Shown: positions 42,892 through 53,383, numbered from the stretch's first letter. The stretch: DNA of 64,000 bases from an uncultured Pelagibacteraceae bacterium (GCA_902628275.1 CACOMI010000004.1:1-64000), one strand, 5' to 3'. Program-made: numbers and translations. The notes: a model not told the origin generated them from the sequence alone.

Positions 42892-43605
42892 ATGTCTGTT
42901 AATAATATTTCTTTCATTTTACACCAACCACAACTTTCAGAAAATATAGGAGCCTGCGCAAGGGGAATGAAAAATTTCAATTTTCAAAAATTAATTGTCG
43001 TTAATCCTAAACCAATATTTCCAAATGATAAAATTTTAGCTACATCCGTTGGAGCAAGAAATATAGTCAATAAAGCAAAAAATTTTAAAAATTTAGAAAA
43101 ATCTTTAAAAAATATTGATGTTGTGATTGCAACGTCTGCACGATTTAGAAATAAAAATATTAAACATATACAATTAAAAGATTTAAAAAAAATTAATTTT
43201 GAAAAAAAAGTAGCTTTCTTATTTGGATCAGAAGCATCTGGTTTATCAAATAACGAGGTAAGTTATGCAAATTACACTCTTCAAATTCCAACAAATCCTG
43301 ATTTTAAATCATTAAATTTATCTCACAGCTTAATAATAATCGCGCAATATGTATCAAGTATAATTTATTCAAAAGCATCCTCTTTTAAGAAATCAAATAA
43401 AGTTAAATTAGCCTCTAAAAAAGACATAGTCGCTATGGCAAACTTGTGTATCAAAAATCTTGAAGATATTAATTTTTTTAAGTCGAAAGAGAAGAAACCG
43501 ATAATGCTTGAAAACTTAAGGAATATTTTTTACAGAATGGAATTATCCACGAAAGAAACACGTATTTTATCAGGTGTATTTGCTAGTTTAGGTAAAAAAC
43601 GTTGA
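42892..43605 (+). CDS. trmJ: tRNA (cytidine/uridine-2'-O-)-methyltransferase TrmJ (SPOUT family)
   Basis: This is a 237-residue SPOUT methyltransferase predicted to 2'-O-methylate position 32 of the tRNA anticodon loop. Motif 1 is FILHQPQLSENIGACARGMKNF near residue 7-28. Motif 2 is FLFGSEASGLSNNEVSYAN near 107-125, and motif 3 is QIPTNPDFKSLNLSHSLIIIAQY near 131-153, forming the trefoil knot. The C-terminal helices (MLENLRNIFYRMEL) are TrmJ-like. RlmB-type SpoU proteins are the alternative, but the N-terminal domain is absent here. The start is two bases after DUF1989. Confidence 0.88.
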   Translation: MSVNNISFILHQPQLSENIGACARGMKNFNFQKLIVVNPKPIFPNDKILATSVGARNIVNKAKNFKNLEKSLKNIDVVIATSARFRNKNIKHIQLKDLKKINFEKKVAFLFGSEASGLSNNEVSYANYTLQIPTNPDFKSLNLSHSLIIIAQYVSSIIYSKASSFKKSNKVKLASKKDIVAMANLCIKNLEDINFFKSKEKKPIMLENLRNIFYRMELSTKETRILSGVFASLGKKR

Positions 43606-43633
43606 TTGACAAAATTAAGAGTAAGTCTATAAA
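43606..43633 (+). promoter_or_regulatory. Strong candidate promoter of rpsD
   Basis: TTGACA (43606-43611) is a perfect -35 consensus that starts one base after the trmJ stop. TATAAA (43628-43633) follows after 16 bases. Initiation would be at about 43640, leaving only about five bases before the rpsD ATG at 43646. Confidence 0.65.
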
Positions 43634-43645
43634 GCCCAGTATTAA

Positions 43646-44263
43646 ATGACAAAAAGATTAAACTCTAAACATAAAGTAGACAGAAGATTAAAAGTAAACC
43701 TATGGGGTAGACCCAAAAGTCCTTTTAATACTAGAGCTTACGGACCAGGACAACATGGTCAAACAAAAACTTCAAAACCTTCTGACTACGGCATTCAATT
43801 ACAGGCTAAACAAAAGTTAAAAGCTTATTATGGTAATATTAATGAAAGACAATTTAGAAATATTTATAAAAAAGCTGTAATGCTAAAAGGTGATACAGGT
43901 GAAAACCTAATCGGCCTTTTAGAAAGAAGACTAGATGCCGTGATCTATAGAGCTAAATTTGCAACAACAATTTTTTCAGCAAGACAATTAATCAATCATG
44001 GTCATGTTAAAGTAAATGGTAAAAAAGTTAACATTGGAAGTTATTTAGTAAGAGAAGAAGACTCAATTGAGATAAGAGATAAATCTAAGCAACTAGCAAT
44101 TATTGATATTGCTCTTGCAAATAAAGAGAGAGAGACACCAGAGTATATTCAAATGGATGAAAAAAATAAAAAACTAAAATTCGTTAGAGTTCCAAAGTTT
44201 GAAGAAGTTCCGTATCCAATAGTTATGGAACCCAATTTAGTAATTGAATATTATTCTAGATAA
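43646..44263 (+). CDS. rpsD: 30S ribosomal protein S4
   Basis: This primary 16S rRNA-binding protein nucleates the small subunit. At 205 residues it is full length. Evidence is [21 protein letters not shown] at the N-terminus, [29 protein letters not shown] near 37-65, the S4 domain [45 protein letters not shown] (about 93-137), and the C-terminal [20 protein letters not shown]. It is a single gene behind its own strong promoter and converges with grxD with no gap. Confidence 0.97.
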   Translation: MTKRLNSKHKVDRRLKVNLWGRPKSPFNTRAYGPGQHGQTKTSKPSDYGIQLQAKQKLKAYYGNINERQFRNIYKKAVMLKGDTGENLIGLLERRLDAVIYRAKFATTIFSARQLINHGHVKVNGKKVNIGSYLVREEDSIEIRDKSKQLAIIDIALANKERETPEYIQMDEKNKKLKFVRVPKFEEVPYPIVMEPNLVIEYYSR

Positions 44264-44602
44264 TTAATTCTTAGACTTAAAATTTATATTTTTACTCTCA
44301 AAAAGTTTTGCTAACTCACCACTCTCGTACATTTCTTTAACTATATCACATCCACCAATAAACTCGTTTTTAACATATAATTGAGGTATTGTCGGCCAAT
44401 CACTAAAAACTTTAATACCCTCTCTTAAATTTTGATTTTCTAAAACATTTACACCTTTAAAATTTACTTCAAGAACTTTTAATATATTTGAAGTAGCCAT
44501 TGAAAATCCGCATTGAGGTGCATCAGGTGTACCTTTCATAAATAAACACACTTCGTTATTTTCTATTTCTTTTTTTATTAAATCATTTGTTTGTTGATCC
44601 AT
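44264..44602 (-). CDS. grxD: Monothiol glutaredoxin (Grx4/GrxD type)
   Basis: This is a 112-residue CGFS-type glutaredoxin that carries [2Fe-2S] clusters. The active site CGFS lies in GTPDAPQCGFSMATSNIL near residue 31, preceded by VCLFMKG. The glutathione-binding segments WPTIPQLYVKNEFIGGCDIVKEMYESGEL are near 68-97. The bolA gene is one base upstream on the same strand, and Grx4-BolA form a known heterocomplex for iron-sulfur transfer or sensing. It is the last gene of the purine/bolA transcript. Confidence 0.94.
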   Translation of the reverse strand: MDQQTNDLIKKEIENNEVCLFMKGTPDAPQCGFSMATSNILKVLEVNFKGVNVLENQNLREGIKVFSDWPTIPQLYVKNEFIGGCDIVKEMYESGELAKLFESKNINFKSKN

Positions 44603-44603
44603 T

Positions 44604-44834
44604 TTAGCTCTCCTTTGTTTTAATTGCTAAAGCATGTAATTCATTTCCCATTCGACCTTTCAATGAATTATAAACCATTTTATGTTGTTCAATTTTGCTT
44701 TTTCCAGAAAATTGAGATGAAGTAACTGTTGCAGAGTAATGATTACCATCACCTGCTAAATCCTGAATTTCCACTATAGCATCTGGCATTGCTTGTTTTA
44801 TAAAACTCTCAATTTCTTTAAGATCCATCGCCAT
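44604..44834 (-). CDS. bolA: BolA family protein
   Basis: This 76-residue BolA-fold protein has the conserved segments VEIQDLAGDGNHYSATVTSSQFSGKSKIEQHKMVYNSLKGRMG and ELHALAIKT. The histidine in KIEQHKMV is the likely cluster ligand, and the short beta1-beta2 loop with a histidine (GDGNHY) suits the monothiol-glutaredoxin partner type. It shares one base with the purL stop and sits two bases before grxD, which supports a functional BolA-Grx pair. Confidence 0.93.
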   Translation of the reverse strand: MAMDLKEIESFIKQAMPDAIVEIQDLAGDGNHYSATVTSSQFSGKSKIEQHKMVYNSLKGRMGNELHALAIKTKES

Positions 44835-47026
44835 TATTTACTCATGTAATTTATAAGCCAACTTTTATTCGAAGTTGATAATTCGTCAATTGTAACTTTT
44901 GTCTTGTCGTTAATATATAGTTCATTTTCTGCAATTATACCAAGTTCATCATAGTGAACCGCATTTTTATTCAATATATCGCTTACTTTTTTAAAGTCTT
45001 TTTTGTTAATTTCAACAATATACCTTCCTTGATCTTCAGCAAATAAGTATTCTATTTCATTAATTAGATATTTGGGTTTTTTAATATTTATTCCTTTGTT
45101 TCCTTTAATACACATTTTTGCAGTCGCAGTAATGATGCCACCTAGCGAAACATCATGTGCACTTTTTATTAAATTAGCATAAATCAATTTAAGCAATGTT
45201 TCTCCATTATTTTTTTCGTTAAAAAGGTTAACTTCAGGTGGTGGTCCATTTTTTTCATCTAAAATATTTCTTGCAAATAAACTTTGATCAATATGTCCTT
45301 CGGTTTTGCCAATTACTAAAACTAAATTACCAACTTCTTTAAATTCCATAGTTATCATATTTTTATAATCTTTGATTAACCCAACTCCACCGATTGCAGG
45401 TGTAGGCTTTATTCCCTCATCTTTTGTTTGGTTATAAAAAGATACATTTCCAGAAACCACTGGGAATTTTAAATATTCACTCGCCTCACCAATACCCTCT
45501 ACACATTCAACAAACTCACCCATATTTTCTTCATTTTCAGGACTTCCAAAATTTAAACAGTTAGTTATAGCAATTGGTTTAGCACCTACAGCTATAAGAT
45601 TTCTGAAACTTTCACAAACTACTTGCTTTCCACCTGTTAAAGGATGTGCCCAGCAATAAACTGCAGAAGAGTCTACTGAAGCCGCGACAGCTTTTTCTGT
45701 CCCATGTACTCTTACAACACCTGCATCTCCACCAGGTTTCTGTATCGTATCTCCCATAACTGTATGATCATATTGTTGCCAAATCCATTCTTTACTACAT
45801 ACATTTGGGTTTGATAAAATTTTTTTTAAAACATCGATAATTTTTAAATGTTTTATATCTTCTTTTTTAATCTTATTCTTTTTAGGTAGCTTTACTTTTT
45901 TCCATTTTCGATCATACATTGGAGAGTTTCCAACTAAAGTATTAATAGGTATGTCAGCAACCTTTTCTTTATCAAAATAAAGCTCTATTTTTTTTGATTT
46001 AGTCGTTTTACCAATTACTTCAAAATCTAAATTCCATTTATCAAAAATTTTTTTGGCATGTTCCTCTTTCCCATTTTCTAAAACTATTAACATTCTTTCT
46101 TGGCTCTCAGAAAGCATAATTTCATAAGGTGTCATCTTAGCCTCTCTACAAGGTACTTTATTTAAATTAATTTCAATACCGAGGTTTCCTTTTGAAGCCA
46201 TTTCAATACTTGAAGAAGTAAGACCAGCAGCACCCATATCTTGAATGGCTATTATTGAGTCTCCTTCCATTAACTCTAAACAAGCTTCAAGTAAAAGTTT
46301 TTCAGTAAACGGATCTCCAACTTGAACAGTTGGCTTCTTTTCTTCAATTTTTTCATCAAAACTAGCGGAAGCCATACTTGCACCATGTATTCCATCTCTT
46401 CCAGTTTTAGACCCAACGTAGATTACGGGTTTATCTAAACCAGCTGCTTTAGAGTAAAATATCTTATCTTTTTTGACCAATCCCAATGTCATAGCGTTAA
46501 CCAGGATATTTCCATTATAAGAGCTATCAAAACTTGTTTGGCCAGCAATTGTTGGTACACCCATACAATTCCCATAACCTCCTATGCCATGAACAACACC
46601 TCTTAATAAATTTTTGGTTTTTTTATGTTGTGGTGATCCAAAATGTATAGAATTTAAGTTGGCTATTGGTCTTGCACCCATTGTAAACACATCTCTCATT
46701 ATACCTCCAACACCAGTTGCAGCCCCTTGATAAGGTTCAATAAATGAAGGGTGATTATGACTTTCTATTTTAAAAACTATTGCATCATTATCCTCAATAT
46801 CAATAATACCAGCATTTTCTCCAGGACCTTGAATAACTTTCTTTCCTTTAGTAGGTAGTTTTTTTAAATGTAATCTTGATGATTTATAAGAACAATGTTC
46901 ATTCCACATTGCAGAAAAAATCCCTAGTTCTGTTATATTAGGAGTTCTATTTAAAAGCTCACAAATTTTAGCGTATTCATCTTTCTTTAAACCGTGATCA
47001 ATTGCTATTTTTTCATTTACAATCAT
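44834..47026 (-). CDS. purL: Phosphoribosylformylglycinamidine synthase, large subunit PurL
   Basis: This ATP-dependent subunit converts FGAR to FGAM in purine synthesis, working with PurQ and PurS. At 730 residues it is the small PurL form. Motifs include [24 protein letters not shown] near residue 37, VQGPGENAG-like [13 protein letters not shown] near 64, [27 protein letters not shown] near 90-116, and IVLVG-type blocks. The second half shows [12 protein letters not shown] and [17 protein letters not shown] near 642. It overlaps purQ by four bases and bolA by one base within the purine operon. Confidence 0.97.
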   Translation of the reverse strand: MIVNEKIAIDHGLKKDEYAKICELLNRTPNITELGIFSAMWNEHCSYKSSRLHLKKLPTKGKKVIQGPGENAGIIDIEDNDAIVFKIESHNHPSFIEPYQGAATGVGGIMRDVFTMGARPIANLNSIHFGSPQHKKTKNLLRGVVHGIGGYGNCMGVPTIAGQTSFDSSYNGNILVNAMTLGLVKKDKIFYSKAAGLDKPVIYVGSKTGRDGIHGASMASASFDEKIEEKKPTVQVGDPFTEKLLLEACLELMEGDSIIAIQDMGAAGLTSSSIEMASKGNLGIEINLNKVPCREAKMTPYEIMLSESQERMLIVLENGKEEHAKKIFDKWNLDFEVIGKTTKSKKIELYFDKEKVADIPINTLVGNSPMYDRKWKKVKLPKKNKIKKEDIKHLKIIDVLKKILSNPNVCSKEWIWQQYDHTVMGDTIQKPGGDAGVVRVHGTEKAVAASVDSSAVYCWAHPLTGGKQVVCESFRNLIAVGAKPIAITNCLNFGSPENEENMGEFVECVEGIGEASEYLKFPVVSGNVSFYNQTKDEGIKPTPAIGGVGLIKDYKNMITMEFKEVGNLVLVIGKTEGHIDQSLFARNILDEKNGPPPEVNLFNEKNNGETLLKLIYANLIKSAHDVSLGGIITATAKMCIKGNKGINIKKPKYLINEIEYLFAEDQGRYIVEINKKDFKKVSDILNKNAVHYDELGIIAENELYINDKTKVTIDELSTSNKSWLINYMSK

Positions 47027-47706
47027 TTTAAGTTATTTATTAGGTTTTTAAAAAACAACGATCCATCTTCGCCAGATAATGAATTATCAATCATTCTTTC
47101 AGGGTGAGGCATCATTCCTAGTACATTTTTTTCTTTGTTAAATATGCCAGCAATATTTTTAATTGATCCATTAGGGTTAAATTGATCTTCTATTTTTCCA
47201 TTTTCATCACAATAATTAATTGCTATTTGACTATTATCTTCAATTTCTTTCAATTGATCGTTAGTGCAAAAATAATTTCCTTCATTATGAGCAATATGAA
47301 ATTCTAATACTTCGTTGTTAACGTTTTTAAAATATTTATTTCGCTTATCGTTAATTTTTACAAAAACATTTTTACATATAAATTCTAGATATTTGTTCCT
47401 AAGCAAAACTCCTGGAACTAAACCAGTTTCAACCAATATTTGAAATCCGTTACAGATACCCATAACCATGCCACCTGAATTTGCAAAATTAATTACAGAC
47501 TGCATTATTTTTGATTTAGATGCCATACTTCCACATCTTAAATAATCACCATATGAGAACCCACCTGGTAATACAACTAGATCACTTTTTGGTAATTCTG
47601 TATCTGCATGCCAAACCATTTTGTTCTTAAAACCAAATTTTTTAAGAGCCACATCCATGTCTCTATCGCAATTTGAACCAGGAAAAGTAATAACCGATGA
47701 TTTCAT
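47023..47706 (-). CDS. purQ: Phosphoribosylformylglycinamidine synthase, glutaminase subunit PurQ
   Basis: This 227-residue class I glutamine amidotransferase feeds ammonia to PurL. It starts [15 protein letters not shown], with [14 protein letters not shown] near residue 47, the nucleophile cysteine in [20 protein letters not shown] near 85, and the catalytic His/Glu in [11 protein letters not shown] near 199. It lies between purS (three-base gap) and purL (four-base overlap). The three-subunit PurS/PurQ/PurL enzyme is typical of alphaproteobacteria. Confidence 0.96.
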   Translation of the reverse strand: MKSSVITFPGSNCDRDMDVALKKFGFKNKMVWHADTELPKSDLVVLPGGFSYGDYLRCGSMASKSKIMQSVINFANSGGMVMGICNGFQILVETGLVPGVLLRNKYLEFICKNVFVKINDKRNKYFKNVNNEVLEFHIAHNEGNYFCTNDQLKEIEDNSQIAINYCDENGKIEDQFNPNGSIKNIAGIFNKEKNVLGMMPHPERMIDNSLSGEDGSLFFKNLINNLK

Positions 47707-47709
47707 TAA

Positions 47710-47952
47710 TTACTTTGGATCAATAATTTTATAATTTTCAATTACAAGATTTGCCAAAAGCTTTTTACACATTTCTTCAACTTTTGTTTTTGCTTTATCA
47801 CTATCAGTTTCTTTTGTGTCTATTTCAAAATATTTACCTTGTCTTACTTCATTAACATCTTTAAAACCCATTCCATCCAGAGTTTGATGAATAACCTTTC
47901 CCTGTGGATCAAGAACATCTTTTTTTAAGGTTATGACGACAGAAATTTTCAT
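47710..47952 (-). CDS. purS: Phosphoribosylformylglycinamidine synthase subunit PurS
   Basis: This 80-residue small subunit links PurQ to PurL and helps channel ammonia. Family signatures are [41 protein letters not shown] at the start and [15 protein letters not shown] near the end. Its start overlaps the end of purC by four bases and purQ follows after three bases, so it belongs to the operon. Confidence 0.94.
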   Translation of the reverse strand: MKISVVITLKKDVLDPQGKVIHQTLDGMGFKDVNEVRQGKYFEIDTKETDSDKAKTKVEEMCKKLLANLVIENYKIIDPK

Positions 47953-48734
47953 TTTTTCTTTCTTTTTACAGAAGAAAGTTGAGTGACATTAACTGCAGAA
48001 ACATTTGATTGTTCATGGAGTATTCCTAGTCTTTTAGCAACCTCAGTATAAGCAGGTATTAGATCACCTAGATCTTTTCTAAATCGGTCTTTATCTAGTT
48101 TTTTATCTGTAATACTGTCCCATAATCTACAAGTATCAGGGCTAATTTCATCTGCTAAAATAACTTCATTTTTTCCATCAATTTTAATTCTTCCAAATTC
48201 TAATTTAAAATCGATAAGTTTAATTCCAACACCTCTAAACATTCCAATCATAAAATCATTAATTCTTAAAATTAATTTTTTTATTTTATCGATTTCTGTT
48301 TTTGATGCCCATTCAAAAGCTAAAATGTGCTCTTCAGAAATTAGAGGATCACCAAGCTTGTCATCTTTCAAGCAATATTCAATTAAAGGTTCTTTTAAGA
48401 CAGTCCCATCTTCTATACCTAATCTTTTTGTAATTGATCCTGTAGCAACATTTCTGACAATAAATTCAATAGGAATTATTTCAACAAGTTTTATTACTTG
48501 TTCACGCATATTTAATCTTTTTATTAAGTGATTTTTAATCCCAATTTGTGAAAGATTTGAAAGTATATATTCCGAAATTCTATTATTCAGAACACCTTTG
48601 CCTTCAATTGTTGTTTTTTTTTGATTGTTAAATGCGGTTGCATCATCTTTAAAATACTGAATTACTAAATTTTTATCACTTGTAGCATAAATAATTTTAG
48701 CTTTGCCTTCGTATAATTTTTTTCCTTTTTTCAT
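47949..48734 (-). CDS. purC: Phosphoribosylaminoimidazole-succinocarboxamide synthase (SAICAR synthetase)
   Basis: This enzyme couples CAIR and aspartate with ATP in purine synthesis. The start [32 protein letters not shown] and the blocks [20 protein letters not shown] (about 87-106), [11 protein letters not shown] near 190 and [15 protein letters not shown] near 205 are PurC signatures. At 261 residues it carries a short C-terminal extension ([18 protein letters not shown]) beyond the usual end. It overlaps purB by one base and purS by four bases. Confidence 0.96.
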   Translation of the reverse strand: MKKGKKLYEGKAKIIYATSDKNLVIQYFKDDATAFNNQKKTTIEGKGVLNNRISEYILSNLSQIGIKNHLIKRLNMREQVIKLVEIIPIEFIVRNVATGSITKRLGIEDGTVLKEPLIEYCLKDDKLGDPLISEEHILAFEWASKTEIDKIKKLILRINDFMIGMFRGVGIKLIDFKLEFGRIKIDGKNEVILADEISPDTCRLWDSITDKKLDKDRFRKDLGDLIPAYTEVAKRLGILHEQSNVSAVNVTQLSSVKRKKK

Positions 48735-50026
48735 TATTTAAACACTCTTCTAAAAATTAAATTTACATTTTTGAAATGTTTAGCATAACTAAAAATAGTT
48801 CTTAATTTTTTTGGTGATATTTTACTCGTTATATATTTATCAGATTGGATAACTTCAAATAAATTTAAGTTTTCTGCAAAACATTTTTTTGCATAAGTTT
48901 GAACCATTTTGTAAGATTTTTCTCTACTTAAACCTGTCTTAGTTAGCTCTAGCATTAGTTCTTGTGAAAAAATAAGTCCTTTAGTTAAATTTAAATTTTC
49001 TAACATTTTTTTTGGATAAATAATCATATTATCTAGAATGTTTGTTAATCGAACTAGTGCAAAATCGAGAGTTATATTAGCGTCTGGTCCTATATTTCTC
49101 TCTACGCTTGAATGTGAAATATCTCTCTCATGCCATAATGCAATATTTTCTAGGGCAGGGGTCACGGTGCTTCTTACCATTCTAGCAAGACCAGTAAGAT
49201 TTTCACTTAGAATAGGATTTTTTTTATGAGGCATTGCTGAAGACCCTTTTTGATTTTTTGAAAAGAACTCTTGAAGTTCGTAAACTTCTGTTCTCTGCAA
49301 GTGTCTAATTTCAGTAGCAACTCTTTCTATTGATCCTGCTATTATTCCTAAAACTGAAAAATAAAAAGCATGACGATCTCTTGGAATAACTTGTGTTGAA
49401 ATAGGCTCAACTTTCAAACCTAGTTTTTTTGCTACATGTTTTTCAACATTCGGATTAATATTTGCAAATGTTCCAACAGCTCCTGAAATTGCACAAGTAG
49501 AGACTTCATCAATAGCATCTTTAAGTCTTTTTCTATTTCTCTTAAATTCCTCATAAAATGAAGCTAATTTTAATCCAAAAGTAATTGGCTCCGCATGGAT
49601 ACCATGGCTTCTTCCCATGCATGGCGTAAATTTATATTTTTTTGCCTGTCTTTTTAAAACTTTTAAAATTTGATCAATATCTTTTAAAATGATTTTACCT
49701 GATTGAACCATTTGAATGTTAAAACTGGTATCCAAAACGTCAGATGAGGTCATACCCTGGTGAAGATATCTTGCTCTAATTCCAACTTTTTCAGTAACAG
49801 AGGTGAGAAATGCTATTACATCATGTTTAACCTCAGATTCTATTTTGTGAATTCTACTTACATTAATTCTAGCTTTTTTCCTTACAACTGAAGCAACTCC
49901 TTTTGGAATTTGATCAAGTTTTTCCATTGCTTCTGCTGCAGCAACTTCAACATCAAGCCAGATTTTGTATTTATTTTCTTCTGACCAAATATCAGTTAAT
50001 TTTTTTCGCGAATATCTTTTAATCAT
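48734..50026 (-). CDS. purB: Adenylosuccinate lyase
   Basis: This 430-residue fumarase/aspartase-superfamily lyase cleaves SAICAR and adenylosuccinate. It begins [24 protein letters not shown] and has the catalytic region [14 protein letters not shown] near residue 90, the active histidine in [14 protein letters not shown] near 140, and the superfamily signature [15 protein letters not shown] near 262. [15 protein letters not shown] follows near 297. It sits between map (three-base gap) and purC (one-base overlap) on the minus strand. Confidence 0.96.
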   Translation of the reverse strand: MIKRYSRKKLTDIWSEENKYKIWLDVEVAAAEAMEKLDQIPKGVASVVRKKARINVSRIHKIESEVKHDVIAFLTSVTEKVGIRARYLHQGMTSSDVLDTSFNIQMVQSGKIILKDIDQILKVLKRQAKKYKFTPCMGRSHGIHAEPITFGLKLASFYEEFKRNRKRLKDAIDEVSTCAISGAVGTFANINPNVEKHVAKKLGLKVEPISTQVIPRDRHAFYFSVLGIIAGSIERVATEIRHLQRTEVYELQEFFSKNQKGSSAMPHKKNPILSENLTGLARMVRSTVTPALENIALWHERDISHSSVERNIGPDANITLDFALVRLTNILDNMIIYPKKMLENLNLTKGLIFSQELMLELTKTGLSREKSYKMVQTYAKKCFAENLNLFEVIQSDKYITSKISPKKLRTIFSYAKHFKNVNLIFRRVFK

Positions 50027-50029
50027 TAA

Positions 50030-50800
50030 TTATAAGTATGGAGGCTTTGAGTAACTTTTAGCAGATTCTGTAAAGATTTCATAACCATTTTCAGTAATTC
50101 CTACCGTATGTTCAAATTGTGCAGATAAAGATTTATCTTTTGTAACTGCTGTCCAACCATCATTTAATATTTTAACATCATATTTTCCTGCATTTATCAT
50201 TGGTTCGATAGTAAATGTCATACCTGGTCTTAATTCCATACCTGTGTTTTTTTTGCCATAATGTAAAATATTTGGTGATTCATGAAATGAAGTACCAATA
50301 CCATGACCACAAAAATCTCTTACAACAGAAAAACCTTTTTGTTCAACAAATGACTGAATTTCATAACCAATATCTCCCAATTTAATTCCAGGTTTTAAAA
50401 TTTTAATAGCTTTCATTAAAGACTTGTGAGTAGCGTCTATAAGATTATTTAACTTAACTGAAGTTTCTCCAATACAATACATTCTACTAGTATCCCCGTA
50501 ATGTTCATCTACAATTGCTGTTACGTCAACATTTACTGCATCACCTTCTTGTAAAGTTCTATCCGATGGTATCCCGTGACATACAACGTGGTTTAATGAT
50601 GTGCATAAAGATTTTGAAAAACCTCTGTAATATAATGGGGCAGAATAGCCACCATTATCTCTTATAAATTCGTAACCTAATTTATTTATATAATCAGTTG
50701 TGATTCCTTCTTTAATATTTTCAGTTAACATATCTAATGTTCTTGCAGCAAGATTTCCAGCAATTCTCATTTTTTCAAATTTTTCTTTATAATCAGTCAT
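50030..50800 (-). CDS. map: Methionine aminopeptidase, type I
   Basis: This enzyme removes the initiator methionine from nascent proteins. At 256 residues it is type I. The metal ligands are visible: D in DAVNVDVTAIVDEHYGDTSRMYCIG (about 88-112), H in RDFCGHGIGTSFHESPNILHYG near 165, E in GMTFTIEPMINAG near 200, and E in SAQFEHTVGITENGYEIFT near 230. Its start overlaps sfsA by eight bases. It precedes purB by three bases, so it heads into the purine operon. Confidence 0.96.
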   Translation of the reverse strand: MTDYKEKFEKMRIAGNLAARTLDMLTENIKEGITTDYINKLGYEFIRDNGGYSAPLYYRGFSKSLCTSLNHVVCHGIPSDRTLQEGDAVNVDVTAIVDEHYGDTSRMYCIGETSVKLNNLIDATHKSLMKAIKILKPGIKLGDIGYEIQSFVEQKGFSVVRDFCGHGIGTSFHESPNILHYGKKNTGMELRPGMTFTIEPMINAGKYDVKILNDGWTAVTKDKSLSAQFEHTVGITENGYEIFTESAKSYSKPPYL

Positions 50801-51491
50801 CTTTAATTTTTAATTTTTTATCTATATAAATTTTTTTAGAACTTATATCACATCTATATGCTAAAAAATTTACACCAGCTTTTTTAGCTTTTAAATAATT
50901 CTTATAATATTCCTCATCTATATCTTTAGCTATTTTAAAATATTTCATATTTTGAATTTGAACTAAAAATATTAAGTAGGTTTTATAACTATTTTTTATG
51001 GCATCAATAAGAGTTAATAAATGTTTAATTCCTCTTTCGGTTGGAGCATCTGGAAATTCAGCAGTATCTTTATCTCGAAATAAAGTAACATTTTTTACCT
51101 CCACAAAGCTTTTTTGACCCTTTTTTTCTAGCAGAAAGTCAAATCTTGTTTCTTTATTAAAAAAAACTTCAGGCTTTATAGTGTCATTATTTTTAAGTTC
51201 TTTAATTAGATTATTTTGAAGACCATGCTCAACAATTCTATTTGCCATATGAGTATTTACACCAACTAAATTTTTTCTAGATTTGATAATCTCCAATCCA
51301 TATTTAAGCTTTCTTTTAGGATCATTATTAGGAAGTAAATAAACTTCATTACCCTCATCTAAAAGACCTTTCATTGATCCAGTATTAGGACAGTGAGCTG
51401 TGACAATTTCTTTTGTTAGTTTAACGTCTGTAAAGAACCTTTTATAACGCTTGATTAGTTTGCCTTTTACTAAAGACTTGGTAAATTCCAT
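50793..51491 (-). CDS. sfsA: Sugar fermentation stimulation protein homolog SfsA
   Basis: SfsA proteins are nuclease-fold, nucleic-acid-binding proteins of uncertain cellular role. I start at ATG 51491 (MEFTKSLVKGKLIKRYKRFF), which matches the family N-terminus, rather than an in-frame start at 51527 that would overlap the divergent cinA-like gene. Motifs are VTAHCPNTGSMKGLL near residue 30, LVGVNTHMANRIVEHGL near 69, and the conserved FVEVKNVTLFRDKDTAEFPDAPTERGIKHL near 122-150 with a PD-(D/E)xK-like arrangement. It is likely the first gene of sfsA-map-pur-bolA-grxD. Confidence 0.92.
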   Translation of the reverse strand: MEFTKSLVKGKLIKRYKRFFTDVKLTKEIVTAHCPNTGSMKGLLDEGNEVYLLPNNDPKRKLKYGLEIIKSRKNLVGVNTHMANRIVEHGLQNNLIKELKNNDTIKPEVFFNKETRFDFLLEKKGQKSFVEVKNVTLFRDKDTAEFPDAPTERGIKHLLTLIDAIKNSYKTYLIFLVQIQNMKYFKIAKDIDEEYYKNYLKAKKAGVNFLAYRCDISSKKIYIDKKLKIKDD

Positions 51492-51511
51492 TAGTAAATT
51501 ATATATTTCAT

Positions 51512-52261
51512 ATGGAAAAAAAAGCAAAAGTTAATGCCTCAATTTTAATTATTGGTAATGAGATTTTATCTGGACGAACTCAAGATACAAATACTTCTAC
51601 TATAGCCATTTGGTTAAATTCAATAGGGGTAAATGTTGCAGAGGTTAGAGTAATTCCTGATGTTGAAGAAACAATAGTAGAAACATTAAATTTCCTAAGA
51701 TCAACATATGACTACGTATTTACAACTGGAGGTATAGGCCCTACACATGACGATATTACCGCTCAATCTGTTTCAAAGGCTTTCGGAATTAAATATGAGG
51801 TTCATAAAGAGGCATTTAAAATTTTAGAAGATTATTACGAACCAGGGAAATTTAATGATGGTAGACAAAAGATGGCTTGGATGCCAGAGAATGCAAATTT
51901 AATTCTAAATCCAACTAGTGGTGCACCAGGTTTTAATGTAGAAAATGTTTTTTCTTTGCCAGGGGTTCCATCTATTTTAAAATCAATGCTAGGAGGCATA
52001 ACAAACAAAATTGTTGGGGGAGAACCAATTAAAAGTCTTACTATAAGTTTAAGAACTGTAGAAAGTGAAATTGCAAATTCTCTAACTAAGGTTCAAAATG
52101 ATAATATAGACGTAGAAATAGGAAGTTACCCATTTTTTCATGCTGGTAAATTAGGTGTCTCGATAGTGATTAGATCTGAAAAACAAAGTAAAATTGATAA
52201 TTGTAATTCACAGATTTTAAAATTTGTTAATGAAAAAAATATAGAAATCGTAGATCGTTAA
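51512..52261 (+). CDS. Molybdopterin-binding domain protein (CinA N-terminal type)
   Basis: This 249-residue protein has a MoCF-fold domain as in the N-terminal half of CinA. Signatures are SILIIGNEILSGRTQDTNTSTIAIWLNSIGVNVAEVRVIPD (about 9-50), FTTGGIGPTHDDITAQSVSKAFG near 70-92 and VFSLPGVPSILKSM near 148. CinA relatives hydrolyse ADP-ribose or pyridine nucleotides; the C-terminal NMN-deamidase domain is absent here. It is divergent from sfsA and abuts the GGCT-like gene by one base. Confidence 0.87.
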   Translation: MEKKAKVNASILIIGNEILSGRTQDTNTSTIAIWLNSIGVNVAEVRVIPDVEETIVETLNFLRSTYDYVFTTGGIGPTHDDITAQSVSKAFGIKYEVHKEAFKILEDYYEPGKFNDGRQKMAWMPENANLILNPTSGAPGFNVENVFSLPGVPSILKSMLGGITNKIVGGEPIKSLTISLRTVESEIANSLTKVQNDNIDVEIGSYPFFHAGKLGVSIVIRSEKQSKIDNCNSQILKFVNEKNIEIVDR

Positions 52262-52662
52262 TGTTGTATTTCGCTTATGGTAGTAACCTCCACCACTTTC
52301 AAATGAAACGTAGATGTAAAGACAGTATTTTCTTAAAAAAAATAAACTTAAAAAACTTTAGATTAACTTTTAGAAGCAAGTATAGAGCAGCAGATATAGA
52401 AGCTAAAAAAAATTCTATTGTTCCAGGTGCATTATTTGATATTTCTAAAAGTGATGAAAAAAAGTTAGATGTATATGAGGATTTTCCTATTCTTTATAAA
52501 AAATTTTATTTTTATTATTATGGAAAAAAAGTAATGACTTATACGATGGTTAATAAATCAACTTTTAGATATCCAACAGAAAGATATTTAAATATTGTAA
52601 AAAGAGGTTACAAAGATTGTAAACTTGATATTTCTGCATTAACAAATGCCCTTAAAACATAA
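52261..52662 (+). CDS. Gamma-glutamylcyclotransferase-like protein (AIG2/GGCT fold)
   Basis: This 133-residue protein opens with LYFAYGSNLHHFQMKRRCKDS, the YGSNL motif of the gamma-glutamylcyclotransferase fold. A catalytic glutamate candidate lies in VYEDFPILYKKFYF near residue 78. Family members cyclise gamma-glutamyl amines or dipeptides to 5-oxoproline, but many bacterial ones are uncharacterised. It overlaps the preceding gene by one base and is followed six bases later by a methyltransferase. Confidence 0.82.
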   Translation: MLYFAYGSNLHHFQMKRRCKDSIFLKKINLKNFRLTFRSKYRAADIEAKKNSIVPGALFDISKSDEKKLDVYEDFPILYKKFYFYYYGKKVMTYTMVNKSTFRYPTERYLNIVKRGYKDCKLDISALTNALKT

Positions 52663-52667
52663 TTAAA

Positions 52668-53366
52668 TTGATAAAACTTAATCAAAAGTCAAAAAAATTA
52701 TTATTATTACAACGTAATGAGCTTCTTACACAAAAACAAAATTGGATTAGAAAAAAATTTGGAAGATTACTTTTTACAAATATTTTTATTAATTTTTTTC
52801 AAAATAAAAATTTAGAGCAAATAACTGAAGATTTATTTTTAAGGGAAGTAAAAACGTTTAAAGATTTTTTACCTAAATCAGCAAGAAATATTATGGATAT
52901 TGGTTGTGGGTTAGGAATTATAAATATTAATTTGAATAAAATTTATACTAATGATCCAAATTTCTTCTTATTAGACAAAAATAGAATTGATAAAAAGATA
53001 AAATATGGATTCAGCTCTAATTATGAGAGCTACAATGATTTAAATGAGACAAAAAATATACTTTTGAATAATAATGTCAAAGAAAGCTGTATTCATATAT
53101 ATGATGTAGATAAAATTATTCAAATAAATAATAAAATTGACTTAGTTATTTCGTTAAAATCTATGGGCTACCATTACCCATTTAAAAAATATTTAGAGCT
53201 ACTTAGACAATGTTGTACAAGTGACACAAAGTTCATTTTTGATGTAAGTACAGATAATTTTAATGAAAATTTATTTAAAAATTATTTCGAAAGTATTAAT
53301 GTAATATATGAGGAAAAAAGTATTCAATCTTTAAAAAGATTGTATTGTCAAAATTTAAAGATATAA
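52668..53366 (+). CDS. SAM-dependent methyltransferase-like protein
   Basis: This 232-residue protein begins at a TTG (52668), as no good ATG is available. Class I methyltransferase motif I is ARNIMDIGCGLGIININL near residue 78, with an acidic strand-2 end FFLLDKNRID near 104 and a motif IV-like IDLVISLKSMGYHYPFKKYL near 165. The N-terminal 60 residues are basic (KKLLLLQRNELLTQKQNWIRKKFG). The target is unknown; sugar or lipid methylation is possible. It is the last core gene before the truncated tRNA-Leu copy. Confidence 0.72.
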   Translation: MIKLNQKSKKLLLLQRNELLTQKQNWIRKKFGRLLFTNIFINFFQNKNLEQITEDLFLREVKTFKDFLPKSARNIMDIGCGLGIININLNKIYTNDPNFFLLDKNRIDKKIKYGFSSNYESYNDLNETKNILLNNNVKESCIHIYDVDKIIQINNKIDLVISLKSMGYHYPFKKYLELLRQCCTSDTKFIFDVSTDNFNENLFKNYFESINVIYEEKSIQSLKRLYCQNLKI

Positions 53367-53383
53367 CAATGAAATTTATTAAT

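Noticed and set aside
51492-51527. Upstream in-frame start for sfsA
   Set aside because: It would overlap the divergent cinA-like start and adds residues not found in the family; the ATG at 51491 matches the SfsA N-terminus.
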